The notes beneath the pieces are model-generated. The model worked only from the letters and a program-made list of their open reading frames with translations. It did no database searches and was not told where the DNA came from. The position numbers and the translations under genes were made by a program. Below, piece by piece: positions 4,733 to 6,123 of a stretch of 6,123 bases of DNA. Positions within the stretch are counted from its first letter, which is position 1. The number at the start of each line of letters is the position of its first letter. The DNA is taken from assembly GCA_028287415.1 (NCBI GenBank), contig JAQBPS010000787.1, positions 1-6,123 on the forward strand, given 5' to 3'. The stretch comes from Bacillota bacterium. GTDB taxonomy: Bacteria > Bacillota > Sulfobacillia > Symbiobacteriales > Symbiobacteriaceae.

Positions 4733-6123
4733 ATGCCACTGCTGATCAGGCGATCCCGCTCTCTGCTCCTGAGTCTGATGCTGATCCTGTTCGCCGCGTT
4801 GCTGGCGAGCGCGTTTGCAGCCCCGGCCCGCGCCGCTACCGCCAGACCCCCTGTAGTGCTCGTGCACGGGACGAACGGGGGCCCGCAGATTACCTGGGCG
4901 ACGACCATTGCCGCTTTCGAGCAGGCGGGCTACCAGAGCGGCAGCACCCTGTTCGCCATCGACCTGAGCAAGCGCACAGGCGAGGAGCAGGACCTGTCGC
5001 TGCTTGCAGACACCGCTTATGTGGCGGACGAGGTCCGTAAGATCATGGCCAATACCGGCGCCGCCCAGGTGGACGTTGTCGGCCATAGCCGCGGCGGGCT
5101 GATCGTCCGGCTGCTGGCGACCGGGGAGACGGCCAGCCTCGTGCACCGGGCCGTCACCCTGGATACACCCCACGCGGGCGTGCTGAGCCGGGAGCAAATG
5201 GCGCCGCTTTTCAAGGCGGCCAACCTGGACCCGGCGTTCCGGGCGCTCCTGGGCATCACCTCGGACGTGGAGGTCGGCAGCGCCACGATCAGTACGATGC
5301 TGGCCCGGGAGCGGCGCTTCGCCGACCGCCGTGTGCCGGCCCTGGCGGTAGCCAGCACTTGGCGGGAGGGCGTTCCCGCGTTCCTCGCCGGGCATGACGG
5401 CGTGGTCTCCGTGGCGAGCCAGCTGGCCTGGCCGGGGGCCGCGACCTTCACAGCCCGGCTGGGGCCGGCGCCCGATCAGCTGGCCGGCGGCATCGATATG
5501 ACGGTCCTGGACACGAACAACCCGCACGTGCAGAGCCATGAGAGCGCCGAGGTTTTCACAAAGGTGCTGGCCTTCCTCCAGGCGCCCGACGCCCCGGCGC
5601 CCGCCCGTGCCTGTGAACCGGCCTGCGCCGATTTCGCTGCCCTCAAGGGGCACTGGGCGGAGGCGGAGATCAGCCCGTTCCTGCGCACCCGGCTCCCTTA
5701 TGCCGTCGATAGCCAGGGCCAGCTTGTGTTTGAGGCCAACCGGCCCATGACCCGGGCAGAGTTCATTTACGGGCTGGTCAAGTCGCTGGGCCTGACGGAG
5801 CGCCTCGGGGCCACGACCTTCGCGGATATGCGGGGCCACTGGGCGCTCGGGTATGTCGAGGCGGCCACCCAGGCCGGCCTGGTGAAGGGGATCACCCCGG
5901 ATGCCTTCGGACCCGACGAGCCGCTGAGCCGGGCGGCGGCGGCCACGCTGGTGGTCCGGGCAAAGGCGCTGGCGACATCCGGCCAGGGCAGCGGCGCCAG
6001 CCGGTTCGCAGACACCCACGGCCACTGGGCGGAGGCGTACATCGATGCGGCGGCCGATGCGGGCATCGTCAAGGGCGATGGCGGCACTTTCCGCCCCGAT
6101 GCGTCGATGACGATGGCCGAGGG
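4733..6123 (+). CDS. Secreted SLH-anchored lipase/esterase, 3' end beyond the window
   Basis: The frame stays open for 463 codons to the window edge. A signal peptide (MPLLIRR, hydrophobic 11-30, cleavage probably at ARA-34) leads into an alpha/beta-hydrolase of about residues 39-284. It shows the oxyanion block VVLVHGTNG (41-49), the nucleophile elbow G-H-S-R-G with Ser119, probable acid Asp222 in GHDGVVS, and probable catalytic His265, whose spacing to the final helix matches Bacillus LipA-type lipases; His269 is the alternative. It should cleave ester bonds of acylglycerols or similar lipids. A Pro/Ala linker with a CEPAC pair (294-298) is followed by three SLH domains (about 300-352, 361-413, 423 onward), each with GHWA; these normally bind secondary cell-wall polymer. 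SLH 1 is the most divergent and SLH 3 is cut by the edge. It is divergent from the cupredoxin operon. Substrate is not predictable. Confidence 0.92.
   Translation, partial: MPLLIRRSRSLLLSLMLILFAALLASAFAAPARAATARPPVVLVHGTNGGPQITWATTIAAFEQAGYQSGSTLFAIDLSKRTGEEQDLSLLADTAYVADEVRKIMANTGAAQVDVVGHSRGGLIVRLLATGETASLVHRAVTLDTPHAGVLSREQMAPLFKAANLDPAFRALLGITSDVEVGSATISTMLARERRFADRRVPALAVASTWREGVPAFLAGHDGVVSVASQLAWPGAATFTARLGPAPDQLAGGIDMTVLDTNNPHVQSHESAEVFTKVLAFLQAPDAPAPARACEPACADFAALKGHWAEAEISPFLRTRLPYAVDSQGQLVFEANRPMTRAEFIYGLVKSLGLTERLGATTFADMRGHWALGYVEAATQAGLVKGITPDAFGPDEPLSRAAAATLVVRAKALATSGQGSGASRFADTHGHWAEAYIDAAADAGIVKGDGGTFRPDASMTMAE

Noticed and set aside
4709..6025. Long minus-strand open frame (438 codons) opposite the SLH lipase
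   Set aside because: The plus strand encodes an uninterrupted signal peptide, lipase motifs and SLH repeats. The antisense product is low-complexity Gly/Arg-rich and has no domain.

Overview
The window is GC-rich, with AT-rich sequence only in the intergenic promoter regions. Its strong GGAGG-type ribosome-binding sites, copper-amine-oxidase-type (CuAO_N) stalk domains, SLH cell-surface domains and secreted cupredoxins suggest a high-GC, Gram-positive-type (monoderm) Firmicute. A Symbiobacterium-like lineage is the best guess. That assignment is an inference from domain style, not from a database match.

Layout. (1) Bases 1-363, plus strand: the last 120 residues of an unidentified protein with one TPR-like helix pair. 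It ends in a perfect 16-bp hairpin that also separates it from the convergent gene. (2) Bases 409-4545, minus strand: four genes in the same direction. In transcription order they are a 444-aa secreted protein with two cupredoxin domains and a C-terminal CuAO_N region; a 234-aa secreted protein with the reverse order (CuAO_N region, then one cupredoxin), whose start overlaps the previous stop by 4 bp; a 483-aa monofunctional haem catalase; and a 132-aa Fur/PerR-family metalloregulator. The catalase has its own strong promoter, TGGACA-17-TAGAAT, with a Fur-type palindrome at the predicted transcription start. A long hairpin lies between catalase and regulator, and the regulator has a weaker promoter of its own. 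(3) Bases 4546-4732: an AT-rich divergent intergenic region with candidate promoters in both directions and an imperfect dyad. (4) Bases 4733 to the window end, plus strand: a secreted lipase/esterase of the alpha/beta-hydrolase fold, followed by SLH domains that should hold it in the cell wall. It is cut off by the window edge inside the third SLH domain.

How the genes may work together. Catalase and the Fur-family repressor form a plausible peroxide-response pair: the repressor senses metal or peroxide, and catalase removes H2O2. The two cupredoxin proteins provide three complete type-1 copper sites outside the membrane and were probably made together as a surface electron-transfer or copper-handling pair. 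Their position just upstream of catalase, on the same strand and with no obvious terminator between, suggests a shared copper/oxidative-stress role, but this is inference. The SLH lipase shares only the divergent promoter region and cell-surface location with them.
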